From positions 1 to 32,534 of the forward strand of contig DXEA01000088.1 in NCBI GenBank assembly GCA_019115225.1: a stretch of DNA of 32,534 nt, written 5' to 3'. Both the position numbers and the translations under genes were made by a program. Position 1 is the first letter of the stretch, and each line of letters begins with the position of its first letter. Shown here piece after piece: positions 12,328 to 20,024 of the stretch. Source of the DNA: Candidatus Evtepia faecigallinarum (GTDB lineage Bacteria; Bacillota; Clostridia; Oscillospirales; Oscillospiraceae). A model generated the notes under the pieces. That model was not told the origin of the DNA and made no database searches. It saw only the letters and a program-made list of their open reading frames with translations.

Positions 12328-13059
12328 TTGGATACCGTCTTGGCCTTGGACCATTTTTCCAAAATCTACCCCAACGGCCGGGGGGCCCGGAACATCACCT
12401 TCTCCGTGGAGCGGGGCCAGGTGGTGGGCCTGCTGGGCCCCAACGGGTCGGGGAAGACCACCATCATGAAGTCCCTGACGGGGCTGGCCCAGCCCACCGA
12501 GGGCACCGTCACCCTCTTCGGGGTGACCGTTTCCGACCGGGAGCGGGCCCTGGCAAAGGTGGGGGCCCTCATCGAGCAGCCCGCCCTGTATGAAAATCTC
12601 ACCGCCCTGGACCACCTGTACATGGCGGCCCGGTACTACCCCGATGTGGACCAGGCCCGCATCGAGAAGGTGCTGCAGATCGTGGGCCTGACCCCCTATG
12701 GCAGGGAGCGCTGCGGCAAGTTCTCCTTAGGCATGAAGCAGCGCATGGGCCTGGCCCTGGCCCTGCTGTCCCAGCCGGAGCTGATGATCCTGGACGAGCC
12801 CACCAACGGCCTGGACATCGAGGCCACCGTGGAGGTGCGGGAGATCATCCTCCGCCTGGCCAAGGAGAAGGGGGTCACCTTCCTGGTGGCCAGCCACCTG
12901 GCCTCGGAGATCGAAAAGATGTGTGACAAGGTCCTGGTCCTCTATGAGGGGGAGATGCTCTCCTTTGAGACCAAGGAGGAGGCCCTGCGCCTGCACCCCT
13001 CCCTGGAGGACTACTTCCTGGCCAAGGTCCGGGACAAAAAGGGCTCCGTGGTGCTGTGA
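12328..13059 (+). CDS. ABC transporter ATP-binding protein (BcrA/NatA type)
   Basis: This is the cytosolic ATPase of an ABC-2-type exporter or immunity transporter. Walker A GPNGSGKTT is at 38-46, the signature reads FSLGMKQRMGLA in place of LSGGQ (usual in drug and lantibiotic export ATPases), Walker B is LMILDEPTNGLD, and the H-loop is ASHL. I use the TTG at 12328 (243 aa), about 10 bases after AAAGGAG; the in-frame ATG at 12298 lies before that RBS. It is followed after 16 bases by the permease gene, and the gene order suggests that both act with the downstream kinase and regulator. Confidence 0.92.
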   Translation: MDTVLALDHFSKIYPNGRGARNITFSVERGQVVGLLGPNGSGKTTIMKSLTGLAQPTEGTVTLFGVTVSDRERALAKVGALIEQPALYENLTALDHLYMAARYYPDVDQARIEKVLQIVGLTPYGRERCGKFSLGMKQRMGLALALLSQPELMILDEPTNGLDIEATVEVREIILRLAKEKGVTFLVASHLASEIEKMCDKVLVLYEGEMLSFETKEEALRLHPSLEDYFLAKVRDKKGSVVL

Positions 13060-13075
13060 GGGAGGAAAGAGAGAG

Positions 13076-13828
13076 ATGGAACGATTCGCAGCCAATCTCC
13101 GCAACGAGCTGTTCAAGCTGCGCAAGCGGAAGAAATATCTGGTTTTTCTCATCCTGGGGGGACTGATCTGTGTGGCCAGCGCCCTGCGGGTGCTGGTGGT
13201 CACCTATTTTACCGACGGGATGATCTCCCGCCAGGCCATTCTGGGGGGACTCATGTCCTCCAACCTCCCCTTCATCCTGCTGCTCTTTCTGCCCCTCATG
13301 GCCATCATGGCCACCGGGGACCTGTTTGTGGGGGAGCAGGCCGACCACACCGTCCGCTTTTCCCTCATGCGTCCGGTGAGCAAGGGGAAGCTCTTTTTCT
13401 CCAAAGGGGCGGCGGTGCTGGTGCTGTGTGCCTTTGATCTGGCGGTGCTCTATCTGGTCTCCACCCTGGCCCAGGTGGTCTTAGGCGGGGGGACGGAGGG
13501 CATCCTCACCAGCCTGGGGGCCTGCCTGCTGGACCTGATCCCCCTGACGGTGCTCATCCTCTTTTTCAGCCTCATCAACCAGATGCTCAAAGGGTCGGGG
13601 CTGACGGTGCTGCTGTGCATGGTGGTCTACATCGCCCTGCTGCTCATGGGCACCTATCTGCCGGCAGTGGGGGGGCTGGTCTTTACCGGCTACCTGCGCT
13701 GGCACAACCTGTGGATCGGCATCACCCTTCCCTTCCTGTCCCTGCTGCCCCGCATCGGCCTGCTGGCCGGCTACGGCCTGGTCTTTGCCTGCTGCGGCTA
13801 CTTCCTCTTCGAGCGGAAGGAAGCCTGA
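13076..13828 (+). CDS. ABC-2 type transporter permease
   Basis: The 250-aa membrane protein starts MERFAANLRNELFKLRKRKKYLVF. The amphipathic basic N-terminus followed by the first helix is typical of ABC-2 permeases of the lantibiotic-immunity / bacitracin-export kind. About six membrane segments follow, with RFSLMRPVSKGKLFFSKG as the first cytosolic coupling loop. The ATG at 13076 is preceded by GGAGGAAAGAGAG. It pairs with the ATPase just upstream. The substrate is unknown; a peptide antibiotic or envelope stressor is the usual case for this arrangement. Confidence 0.9.
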   Translation: MERFAANLRNELFKLRKRKKYLVFLILGGLICVASALRVLVVTYFTDGMISRQAILGGLMSSNLPFILLLFLPLMAIMATGDLFVGEQADHTVRFSLMRPVSKGKLFFSKGAAVLVLCAFDLAVLYLVSTLAQVVLGGGTEGILTSLGACLLDLIPLTVLILFFSLINQMLKGSGLTVLLCMVVYIALLLMGTYLPAVGGLVFTGYLRWHNLWIGITLPFLSLLPRIGLLAGYGLVFACCGYFLFERKEA

Positions 13829-13840
13829 GGGAGGGAGAGC

Positions 13841-14998
13841 ATGGACAAAAAGATCACGCTGCGCGGCCAGGTGCTGCGCACCTGCCTGCTGATGCTGGCC
13901 CTCTCCCTGGTGCTGGGCCTGGTGGCCATCGGGGTGATGATGGCCCTGTTTGCCGCCAAGGTGCCCAACGGGGAACAATTCTTAGTGGACAGCTTCGCCT
14001 TCCTCTTTGGCAAGCAGACCTATGGCCCCCGGCGCTTCGTGCCCTACATGATCGTGGTGGGGGTGGTGCTGTGCCTGCTGGTGGCGGCGGTGTGCATTCT
14101 GCTGACCTCCCGGCTGACCGGGCGGATGACGGCCACCCTGAAAACCCTCCGCCAGGCGGCGGACAACCTGCGGGACGGGGAGCTGGACTTTCAGATCCTC
14201 TCCTGCGACTTTCGGGAGATGGACCAGGTGGCCCAGTCCCTGGAGAGCGTGCGCCGGCGGCTGAAGGCCGCCGCCGTGGCCGAGGCCGCCGCCCAGGAGG
14301 AGCGGGGCCTGCTCATGGCCAACCTCTCCCACGACCTGCGCACCCCCATCACCGCCATCAAGGGCTATGTGGAGGGCATCCGGGACGGCATCGCCAACAC
14401 CCCGGAGAAGCAGGACCATTATCTGGGGATCATTTACAACAAGTCCCTGCTCATGGAAAAGCTGGTGCGGAACATGTCCGACTTTTCCGAATACGAGCTG
14501 GGGCGGATGCAGTACCACTTTGAATATGTGGACCTGGCCCCCTTCCTGGGGGACCTGGGGGAGGAGTATGCCGAAGACGCCCGGCAGAGCCAGATGACCT
14601 TCACCAGCCGCATCCCCGGCGGCCGCTATGTGGTCACCGCCGACCGGGGCAAGCTCAAGCGGGTGCTGGACAACCTCATCTCCAACGCCATCAAATACGG
14701 CCGCCCCGGCGGGGCCATTGCCCTGACGGCGGAGGAGTATGAGGGGGGCATCGTGATCCAGGTCTCCGACAACGGCAAGGGGATCAGCGCCGAGGCCCTG
14801 CGCCATGTCTTTGACAGCTTTTACCGGGAGGACACCGCCCGCACCAGTGCTGTGCCCGGCAGCGGGCTGGGGCTGGCCATCTGCCGGAGCATCGTCAGCA
14901 GCCACCACGGAAAGATCTGGCTGACCAGTGAGGAGGGGGAGGGCACCCGGGCCTTTATCTATCTCCCCCTGCAGAAAGAGGAGGATTGGTTGGGATGA
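13841..14998 (+). CDS. Two-component sensor histidine kinase
   Basis: The membrane kinase has 385 aa. TM1 is at about 12-38 and TM2 at about 69-90, with a short outside loop of about 30 residues, so it is a small-loop or intramembrane-type sensor. A HAMP linker follows (ILLTSRLTGRMTATLKTLRQAADNL). HisKA carries the phospho-acceptor His164 (NLSHDLRTPITAI), and the ATPase domain has the N-box (LDNLISNAIKYG), DNGKGIS and GSGLGLAIC. It follows the permease by 12 bases and overlaps the regulator start by 4 bases (ATGA). Small-loop kinases next to ABC-2 exporters often sense through the transporter. Confidence 0.95.
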   Translation: MDKKITLRGQVLRTCLLMLALSLVLGLVAIGVMMALFAAKVPNGEQFLVDSFAFLFGKQTYGPRRFVPYMIVVGVVLCLLVAAVCILLTSRLTGRMTATLKTLRQAADNLRDGELDFQILSCDFREMDQVAQSLESVRRRLKAAAVAEAAAQEERGLLMANLSHDLRTPITAIKGYVEGIRDGIANTPEKQDHYLGIIYNKSLLMEKLVRNMSDFSEYELGRMQYHFEYVDLAPFLGDLGEEYAEDARQSQMTFTSRIPGGRYVVTADRGKLKRVLDNLISNAIKYGRPGGAIALTAEEYEGGIVIQVSDNGKGISAEALRHVFDSFYREDTARTSAVPGSGLGLAICRSIVSSHHGKIWLTSEEGEGTRAFIYLPLQKEEDWLG

Positions 14999-15687
14999 AC
15001 ATTCTCATTATCGAAGACGACCAGAGCGTGGCCGAGCTGGAGCGGGACTATCTGGAGATCAACGGGGGCTTTTCCTGTGACCTGTACACCGACGGCACCC
15101 AGGGCCTCCAGGCAGCCCTGACAGGGGACTATGCCCTGGTGATCGTGGATGTGATGCTGCCGGGACTGAGCGGCTTTGAGATCTGCCGCCGCCTGCGGGA
15201 GGAGAAGGACATCCCGGTCATCATCATCTCCGCCCTGGCCGACGACATCGACAAGGTCCGGGGCCTGGGGCTGGGGGCCGACGACTACATGACCAAGCCC
15301 TTCTCCCCCAGCGAGCTGGTGGCCCGGGTCAAGGGGCACATCCAGCGCTACCAGCGCCTGGTGGGCAGCCGGGAGAAGGCCCGGCCTGAGGTATTAAAAA
15401 TCCGGGGCCTGGAGATCGACCGGGAGAGCCGCCGGGTGTGGGTCAACGAGAAGGAGGTCAACATGACCAGCAAGGAGTACGACCTCCTCCTCTTCCTGGC
15501 CGAGCACCCGGACACGGTGTTCTCCAAGGACCGCCTCTTTGACGGGGTGTGGGGGGTGGACGCCTACGGGGATGTCTCCACCGTCACCGTCCACATCAAG
15601 CACATCCGGGACAAGATCGAGAACAACCCCGACCGGACCCAGTACATCGAGACCGTCTGGGGGGTGGGTTACCGCTTCCGGGGCTGA
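14995..15687 (+). CDS. OmpR-family response regulator
   Basis: The 230-aa protein has a receiver domain with the acidic pair Glu8-Asp9-Asp10, phospho-acceptor Asp52 (VIVDVMLPG), and the conserved Lys101 (MTKPF). The C-terminal winged helix (SKEYDLLLFLAEHPDTVFSKDRLFDGVWG … STVTVHIKHIRDKIE … WGVGYRF) is OmpR type. The ATG at 14995 overlaps the kinase stop. It is the likely binder of the 11-bp-spaced direct repeats at P1 and P2, which would make the cassette self-activating. It ends the operon before a terminator. Confidence 0.96.
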   Translation: MNILIIEDDQSVAELERDYLEINGGFSCDLYTDGTQGLQAALTGDYALVIVDVMLPGLSGFEICRRLREEKDIPVIIISALADDIDKVRGLGLGADDYMTKPFSPSELVARVKGHIQRYQRLVGSREKARPEVLKIRGLEIDRESRRVWVNEKEVNMTSKEYDLLLFLAEHPDTVFSKDRLFDGVWGVDAYGDVSTVTVHIKHIRDKIENNPDRTQYIETVWGVGYRFRG

Positions 15688-15709
15688 GGCTTTTGCCATT
15701 TGCAAAGAA

Positions 15710-15766
15710 GAAAAAGACAGCATCCCTTCCTCCGGCTCAGCCGGAAGAGGGGATGCTGTTTTTGCC
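15710..15766. terminator. Bidirectional terminator between the response regulator and greA
   Basis: The outer stem CAGCATCCC / GGGATGCTG encloses the inner hairpin TCCGGC tca GCCGGA. It is flanked by AAAAAG on the left and TTTTT on the right, and lies between convergent genes. Confidence 0.88.
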
Positions 15767-15771
15767 TGTGC

Positions 15772-16275
15772 TCAAAAGGTGCTGATGGGGATGTCCGGGT
15801 CCTCGCCGGTCTTTTCCACCTTGCGGATCTGGACATAGTAGCCAAAGCTGTCGCTGACCTGGATGCGCACCCGGTCCCCCTCCTTGCGGCCCAGCAGGGC
15901 CTTGCCCACGGGAGATTCCTTGCTGATGAGGCCCTTCAGGGCGTCCTGGCGCAGGGTGGTCACCAGCTGGATGGTCTCCTCCGCGTCGTCGTCCTCCACA
16001 TAGAAGGTGACCTTGTCAAACAGGGCGATGCCCCCGCCGGCCGCGGCGGGGTCGATGACCACGGCGGTCTTGATCATGTTCTGCAGATAGCGGATGCGGC
16101 TGTCGTTGCGGTTTTTCTCCCGCTTGGCGGCCTTGTACTCAAAGTTCTCGCTCAGGTCACCGAAGGACCGGGCCACCTTCACCTCTTCGATGAGCTGGGG
16201 GCGCAGGACCTGGATGCGGTGCTGGAGCTCCTCCTTCATTTTGTCGATGTCCACTTGGGTCAGTTCGTCGTGCAT
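15772..16275 (-). CDS. greA: GreA/GreB family transcription elongation factor
   Basis: Gre factors insert a coiled coil into the RNA polymerase channel and stimulate cleavage of backtracked RNA. The 167-aa protein has the N-terminal coiled coil with the tip FGDLSENFEYKAAKREKNRNDSRI, retaining the acidic residues Asp40 and Glu43. The C-terminal FKBP-like domain (FDKVTFYVEDDDAEETIQLV … ISKESPVGKALLGRKEGDRVRIQ) is complete. The tip flank is unusually basic compared with the AEYDAAKEEQ form I recall for GreA, so this could be a second Gre paralogue. It follows the thioesterase gene by 30 bases. Confidence 0.88.
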   Translation of the reverse strand: MHDELTQVDIDKMKEELQHRIQVLRPQLIEEVKVARSFGDLSENFEYKAAKREKNRNDSRIRYLQNMIKTAVVIDPAAAGGGIALFDKVTFYVEDDDAEETIQLVTTLRQDALKGLISKESPVGKALLGRKEGDRVRIQVSDSFGYYVQIRKVEKTGEDPDIPISTF

Positions 16276-16305
16276 GCAAATACGCCTCTTTTCGTGGGAT
16301 AGCAG

Positions 16306-16797
16306 TCAGAGAAATTTGGGGGGCAGGGGTGGGCCTCCGGCGGCGGCCAGCAGCTCTCCTAACCCCTGGCGGCCGGCCAGGAGCATGAGCTTGGAGGTGC
16401 CGTGGGCCAGCAGCTTCCCCGCCCCGTCCTTCACCGTGGCCTCGGCCAGACAGATGGACCGGCCCGCCCGCAGGACCCGCCCCTCGGCCACCAGGGTGCC
16501 TGTGCGGGCCATGGAGAGGTTTGTCACCGTCAGGTCCAGGGAGGTATAGCCCTGGCCGGCGGGCATGCGGCAATAGGCGGCCCAATAGGCCACCGTGTCC
16601 AGCAGGGAGGAGTAGACCCCGCCGTGGATGCTGCCAAAGGCGTTGCCGTGGCGGGTTTCGTCCAGGTCCAGGGTCAGGCGGCAGTAGTCCGGCTGGATGG
16701 CCTGAAAGCGCATGCCCAGCAGGGCGAAATAGGGGGCCCGGTCCAGCAGGTCCATGAGGGCCTGGATGTGTTGGGGGTTCAGGTGGGGGGACGGCAT
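16306..16797 (-). CDS. PaaI-family hotdog thioesterase
   Basis: The 163-aa protein is a hotdog-fold acyl-CoA thioesterase of the PaaI / YdiI type. RHGNAFGSIHGGVYSSLLDTVAYWAAYCRMPAG contains the HGG and downstream Asp active-site helix. It is followed by TSLDLTVTNLSMARTGTLVAEGRVLRAGRSICLAEATV, the typical beta sheet. The start is the ATG at 16797 with GGAGGTG 4-5 bases upstream; the longer ORF runs antisense-like through degV and is not real. Its promoter appears to lie in the end of the degV gene upstream. The acyl substrate cannot be inferred. Confidence 0.9.
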   Translation of the reverse strand: MPSPHLNPQHIQALMDLLDRAPYFALLGMRFQAIQPDYCRLTLDLDETRHGNAFGSIHGGVYSSLLDTVAYWAAYCRMPAGQGYTSLDLTVTNLSMARTGTLVAEGRVLRAGRSICLAEATVKDGAGKLLAHGTSKLMLLAGRQGLGELLAAAGGPPLPPKFL

Positions 16798-16815
16798 AGG
16801 GCACCTCCGAATAGG

Positions 16816-16889
16816 ACAAAGGACCGCCGGCCGGCGATCCTTTGTCGGGCTGTTATGGTTATTGTAGCACGCGCCGGCCGTTCGGGCAA
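16816..16889 (-). promoter_or_regulatory. Promoter and leader hairpin of the thioesterase gene
   Basis: On the minus strand TTGCCC (16889-16884) and TACAAT (16866-16861) are 17 bases apart. Just downstream, 16816-16847 forms a near-perfect 16-bp hairpin (GACAAAGGA … TCCTTTGTC with a CGCCGGCCGGCG centre) ending before the RBS. The hairpin lacks a U-tract; it could also trim the degV transcript. Confidence 0.55.
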
Positions 16890-16894
16890 GCCCC

Positions 16895-17773
16895 TCAGGC
16901 CAGGCGCACGTCCTCATCCCCCTCAAAGAAGAGGGCCAGGGAGCCGGGGCCGGCGTGGCTGCCGCAGGTGGGGTCGAAGGGGGCGATGAGCAGGTGCTTG
17001 GGGGGATTGTTCTGCCGCAGCAGGCCGGCCAGGGTCCTGGCATCCTGGGGGCAGCCCCCGTGGGCGATGCACACGGTCTGGTCGCCGGGGTAGCGGACCA
17101 GGGCGTCGTAGCGCTGGGCCAGGGTCTTGATGGCCTGGGCCCGCCCCCGGGCCTTGCCGGCCAGGACGATGTGCCCCTGGTCATCCCCCTTGAGCAGGGG
17201 CTTGATGCCCAGGACGGTGCCCAGCAGGGCCTTGCCCCCGGACAGCCGTCCGCCCCGGCTGAGGTAGAACAGGTCGTCCACAGTGAACAGGTGGGCGATG
17301 CGCAGGCGGAGGGAGAGGAGGGCCTGGGCGGTCTCCTCCAGCCCCAGCCCCCGCTGGCGCAGGGCAAAGGCCCGCAGCACCAGCAGGCCCTGGCCCAGGG
17401 AGGCGGACAGGGAGTCCACCACCCGCACCGTCCGCTGGGGGAAGGCCTCTGCCAGCTGCTTGGCAGCAGAGCAGGCGGCGTGGTAGGAGGAGCTGATGCC
17501 CGAGGAGGTGCTGACCATGAGCACATCCAGCCCGGACTGGAGCAGGGGCTGCATATATTCCACAAAGCGCTGGGGGGGCACCATGGAGGTGGACACCTGG
17601 GCCCGCTGCTTCATGGCCTGGAAAAAGGCGGCGCTGTCATAGCCCTCGGGGGCCAGACAGAGGTGCTCCCTGCCCTGGAAGGAGAAGGACAGGGGGACCA
17701 CCACCAGCCCCCGGCGGGCGATCTGGTCCAGGGGCAGGCCGGCCAGAGAATCGGTCACGATGGCAAAAGACAT
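16895..17773 (-). CDS. DegV family fatty-acid-binding protein (copy 2)
   Basis: It is a second member of the DegV/FakB family, 292 aa. It begins FAIVTDSLAGLP and has VSTSMVPPQRF (ligand motif), MVSTSSGISSSYHAA, and LFYLSRGGRLSGGKALLGTVLGIKPLL in the second domain. It is clearly divergent from copy 1, so a recent duplication is unlikely and different fatty-acid specificities are plausible. AAGGAGG lies 8 bases before the ATG. The downstream thioesterase acts on acyl groups, which fits but does not prove a lipid role. Promoter elements upstream are weak. Confidence 0.93.
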   Translation of the reverse strand: MSFAIVTDSLAGLPLDQIARRGLVVVPLSFSFQGREHLCLAPEGYDSAAFFQAMKQRAQVSTSMVPPQRFVEYMQPLLQSGLDVLMVSTSSGISSSYHAACSAAKQLAEAFPQRTVRVVDSLSASLGQGLLVLRAFALRQRGLGLEETAQALLSLRLRIAHLFTVDDLFYLSRGGRLSGGKALLGTVLGIKPLLKGDDQGHIVLAGKARGRAQAIKTLAQRYDALVRYPGDQTVCIAHGGCPQDARTLAGLLRQNNPPKHLLIAPFDPTCGSHAGPGSLALFFEGDEDVRLA

Positions 17774-17893
17774 AATTTTTGCCTCCTTGTTATATAATAC
17801 GCATCATTAGATTAACAGGAGGCAGAGACGATGTCAAGGGATATGAAGGTCTATTAGCGAAAGGTTTACAAAAAAGACACACAACCCCCTTGG

Positions 17894-17934
17894 CACAAAA
17901 AGCCCCACCCGCGCAGCAGGGCGCGGGTGGGGTC
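17894..17934 (-). terminator. Intrinsic terminator after the second flavodoxin-fold gene
   Basis: On the minus strand a 12-bp perfect stem (CCCCACCCGCGC / GCGCGGGTGGGG, 6-base loop) is followed by CTTTTTGTG. It lies 8 bases past the stop. Confidence 0.9.
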
Positions 17935-17942
17935 TGGAGGGG

Positions 17943-18551
17943 TCAGGCGTCCTCGATCTGCATGGTGGCCATCTGCTCCCTGGTGATGCCCCTGCGCGCG
18001 CCATAGGCCGTCCAGTAGGCGGCAGAGGCCCGCAGGAAGAGGAATTTGGGCAGGGGCATGGTCACCTGGAGCTGCCGGTGGCGGCCGGCGGCGATGGCGG
18101 CGGCCAGGCGGTTGATCTTCCGGTGGGCCAGGCCCCGGAAGGGGGTGGTGAGGATGGCCTCGCCGCCGCCGATCTTCAGGCTGGAGCCGAAGGGGAAGCC
18201 GCAGTTCTGACAGAAACACTGGACCATCTTCACGGCCACATCGTTTTGTGCCGGCTCCAGAAAGCCGCAGTTGATGAGGACGGACACGGTGGGCTTGTGC
18301 TGGGGGAGGTGCTCCTCCAGGGTTTTCAAAAAGTGCAGCAGGGTCACCGGCAGGCTGTCCACATAGAGGGGAGAGACCAGCAGCAGGTGGTCGCAGCGGC
18401 CCACCCTGGCGCACAGGTCCAGGTGGTTGTCCCTGGTGATGCTGTGGGACTGGACCTCCCCCGGCCAGGCGCCGGCAAAGAGGGCGGCGTACTGCTTGGA
18501 GTTGGACCGGGGCGCCCGGGGACTGCCGTTGAGTATCAACATGCTTCCCAT
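17943..18551 (-). CDS. Flavodoxin-fold NAD(P)H-dependent oxidoreductase
   Basis: The 202-aa protein resembles the NADPH-dependent FMN reductase / flavodoxin-like family. The N-terminus MGSMLILNGSPRAPRSNSKQYA holds the GSPR…S phosphate-binding loop for FMN. SPLYVDSLPVTLLHFLKTLEEH is the second flavin loop. GFLEPAQNDVAVKMVQCFCQNCGFPFG carries clustered Cys residues. The start is the ATG at 18551, with GAGGTG upstream, inside the end of the preceding gene (16-base overlap), implying coupled translation. Electron donor and acceptor are unknown. Confidence 0.82.
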   Translation of the reverse strand: MGSMLILNGSPRAPRSNSKQYAALFAGAWPGEVQSHSITRDNHLDLCARVGRCDHLLLVSPLYVDSLPVTLLHFLKTLEEHLPQHKPTVSVLINCGFLEPAQNDVAVKMVQCFCQNCGFPFGSSLKIGGGEAILTTPFRGLAHRKINRLAAAIAAGRHRQLQVTMPLPKFLFLRASAAYWTAYGARRGITREQMATMQIEDA

Positions 18552-19051
18552 GCCTGCACCTCATTTCTCACGGTCTCCTCCACCGCCCTCTCAGGCACCA
18601 CCAGCACCCGGTGGCGGAGGAAGTTCATGTTTCTGGCGTTGCGGTCTGCCAGCTGCCGGAAGAGGTCCTCCTCCTGGGCGGAGACCGGGCCGTAGCCCAC
18701 GATGACCGCCTGCTTGGGGGTCACCGCCCGCTGGAGGTGGTGGGTCTCCCCCTGGTGCAGGCGGAGAAAGGCCTGCTGGATGGGGATGGCGCGCTCGAGC
18801 ATGGTTTTCAGGGTGGTGTCATAGCCCCCGTAGCGGATGCGGCTGACGTAGAGGATCTTGTCACAGGCAGCGATGAGGGGATAGACCGTCACCCCGTCGT
18901 CCCGGATGACGCATTTGCCGGGGGTTTTCGTCCAGCAGCCAAAGCAGCCGACGCAGTGGGCGATGTTCAGGCGGGACAGGTCGAGGATGACGGTGGTTTC
19001 GGGGTCGGATGGAGAGATGGCCAGGGGCCTGTCACTCAGGATCAGATGCAT
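18536..19051 (-). CDS. Flavodoxin-family protein with CxxCxxC cluster
   Basis: The 171-aa protein begins MHLILSDRPLAIS (ATG 19051, GGAGGA 7 bases upstream). CVGCFGCWTKTPGKCVIRDDG at about 34-54 is the Cys-rich segment of WrbA-like or iron-sulfur flavoproteins, and ILYVSRIRYGGYDTTLKTMLERAIP is the flavin-isoalloxazine loop. The usual N-terminal GSPR phosphate loop is absent. The next gene has that loop but lacks this Cys motif. The two overlap by 16 bases and may form a complementary pair. The longer ORF start in the track reads through the tRNA and is rejected. Confidence 0.82.
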   Translation of the reverse strand: MHLILSDRPLAISPSDPETTVILDLSRLNIAHCVGCFGCWTKTPGKCVIRDDGVTVYPLIAACDKILYVSRIRYGGYDTTLKTMLERAIPIQQAFLRLHQGETHHLQRAVTPKQAVIVGYGPVSAQEEDLFRQLADRNARNMNFLRHRVLVVPERAVEETVRNEVQAWEAC

Positions 19052-19087
19052 GGGGGGTCCTCCGGTTGGCGGGCATTGCGGGAAGGA

Positions 19088-19125
19088 ATAAAAAAAGGAA
19101 GATACGACATCTATCGTATCTTCCT
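19088..19125 (-). terminator. Intrinsic terminator after tRNA-Leu
   Basis: On the minus strand the stem GGAAGATACG / CGTATCTTCC (8-base loop) is followed by TTTTTTTATT. It begins directly after the tRNA CCA end and should separate the tRNA from the flavodoxin genes, though some read-through could feed them, as no other promoter is evident. Confidence 0.92.
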
Positions 19126-19213
19126 TGGTGCGCGAGGCGGGACTTGAACCCGCACGTGCGTATTGCACACTAGAACCTGAATCTAGCGAGTCTGCCAATT
19201 CCACCACTCGCGC
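19126..19213 (-). tRNA. tRNA-Leu (anticodon CAG)
   Basis: The acceptor GCGCGAG / CTCGCGC closes a class II tRNA. It has a D arm (GTGGTGGAATTGGCAGAC), the anticodon stem-loop CTAGA TTCAGGT TCTAG with anticodon CAG, a long variable arm (TGTGCAATACGCAC), and a T arm GCGGG TTCAAGT CCCGC. The discriminator is A, as expected for leucine. CCA is encoded. It decodes CUG, the most used Leu codon in this GC-rich window. Confidence 0.97.
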
Positions 19214-19262
19214 TTATCTTTTTTTGCCCCGTCGAGAAGGTGTCTCGTTCAGTGCGAGACTT

Positions 19263-19291
19263 ATAATAGCACAGGAAGGGGAAAGTGTCAA
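19263..19291 (-). promoter_or_regulatory. Promoter of tRNA-Leu
   Basis: On the minus strand a perfect TTGACA (19291-19286) and TATTAT (19268-19263) are 17 bases apart, followed by a short GTCTCG / CGAGAC leader hairpin (19242-19260) before the tRNA. Confidence 0.9.
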
Positions 19292-19329
19292 GGGATTTTT
19301 TCGACTTTTTTTCAAATTTTCAAAAAAGT

Positions 19330-19366
19330 TTTTTCGCCCCCGGTCCGGCGGTCCGAACCGGGGGCG
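19330..19366 (-). terminator. Intrinsic terminator after upp
   Basis: On the minus strand a 10-bp stem (CGCCCCCGGT / ACCGGGGGCG, 12-base loop) is followed by AAAAAACTTTTTT. The T-run comes after an A-run, so it is slightly atypical. It starts just past the upp stop. Confidence 0.7.
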
Positions 19367-19372
19367 GCGGGG

Positions 19373-20002
19373 TCATTTGGTGCCAAAGATTCGGTCGCCG
19401 GCGTCCCCCAGGCCGGGGACAATATAGCCGTGCTCGTTGAGCTTTTCATCCACGGCGGCCACATAGATCTCCACGTCGGGGTGCTCCTGGCGCACCCGGG
19501 CGATGCCCTCCGGGGCGGCCAGGATGTTCATGAGCTTGATGTTCTTCACCCCGTACTCCTTGACGAAGGTGATGGCGGCGGCGGCGGAGCCGCCGGTGGC
19601 CAGCATGGGGTCGAGGATGATCACATCCCGCTCGGCGATGTCCGAGGGCATTTTGCAATAGTACTTCACCGGCTCCAGGGTCTCCGGGTCCCGGAACAGG
19701 CCGATGTGGCCCACCTTGGCCGAGGGGATGAGGGTGAAGATGCCCTCCACCATCCCCAGCCCCGCCCGCAGCACGGGCACGATGGCCAGCTTCTTGCCGG
19801 CAATCTGCCGGGTGACGGCCGGACCCACAGGGGTCTGGACGGGCACGTCCTGGAGGGGAAGGTCCCGGGTGGCCTCGTAGCACATGAGGGTGGCGACCTC
19901 CCCCACGATTTCACGGAATTCCTTCACGCCGGTCTTTTCATCCCGCAGGATGGACAGCTTGTGCTGCAGCAGGGGGTGGTCCAGAATGTGTACCATTTCC
20001 AT
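19373..20002 (-). CDS. upp: Uracil phosphoribosyltransferase
   Basis: It converts uracil and PRPP to UMP in pyrimidine salvage, as a cytosolic oligomer. The 209-aa length is normal. Family motifs are clear: [17 protein letters not shown] at the N-terminus, [13 protein letters not shown], the PRPP-binding loop [14 protein letters not shown], and the C-terminal uracil pocket [18 protein letters not shown] start at ATG 20002 (MEMVHILDH) with AGGGAG about 10 bases upstream; ATG 19996 is an alternative. It follows tsaB by 22 bases, so tsaE-tsaB-upp is probably one transcript. Confidence 0.97.
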   Translation of the reverse strand: MEMVHILDHPLLQHKLSILRDEKTGVKEFREIVGEVATLMCYEATRDLPLQDVPVQTPVGPAVTRQIAGKKLAIVPVLRAGLGMVEGIFTLIPSAKVGHIGLFRDPETLEPVKYYCKMPSDIAERDVIILDPMLATGGSAAAAITFVKEYGVKNIKLMNILAAPEGIARVRQEHPDVEIYVAAVDEKLNEHGYIVPGLGDAGDRIFGTK

Positions 20003-20024
20003 GTTTCGTTGTCTCCCTTCTGTC

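Noticed and set aside
17831-17857. 8-codon plus-strand ORF after a perfect AGGAGG (MSRDMKVY)
   Set aside because: TATAAT is nearby but there is no -35, and no downstream gene on that strand for it to lead; probably chance. The rest of 17774-17893 shows nothing convincing.
19128-19207. N-terminal extension of the flavodoxin-family ORF and the 19125 plus-strand ORF
   Set aside because: Both read through the tRNA-Leu gene; the RBS at 19051 gives a clean start for the former.
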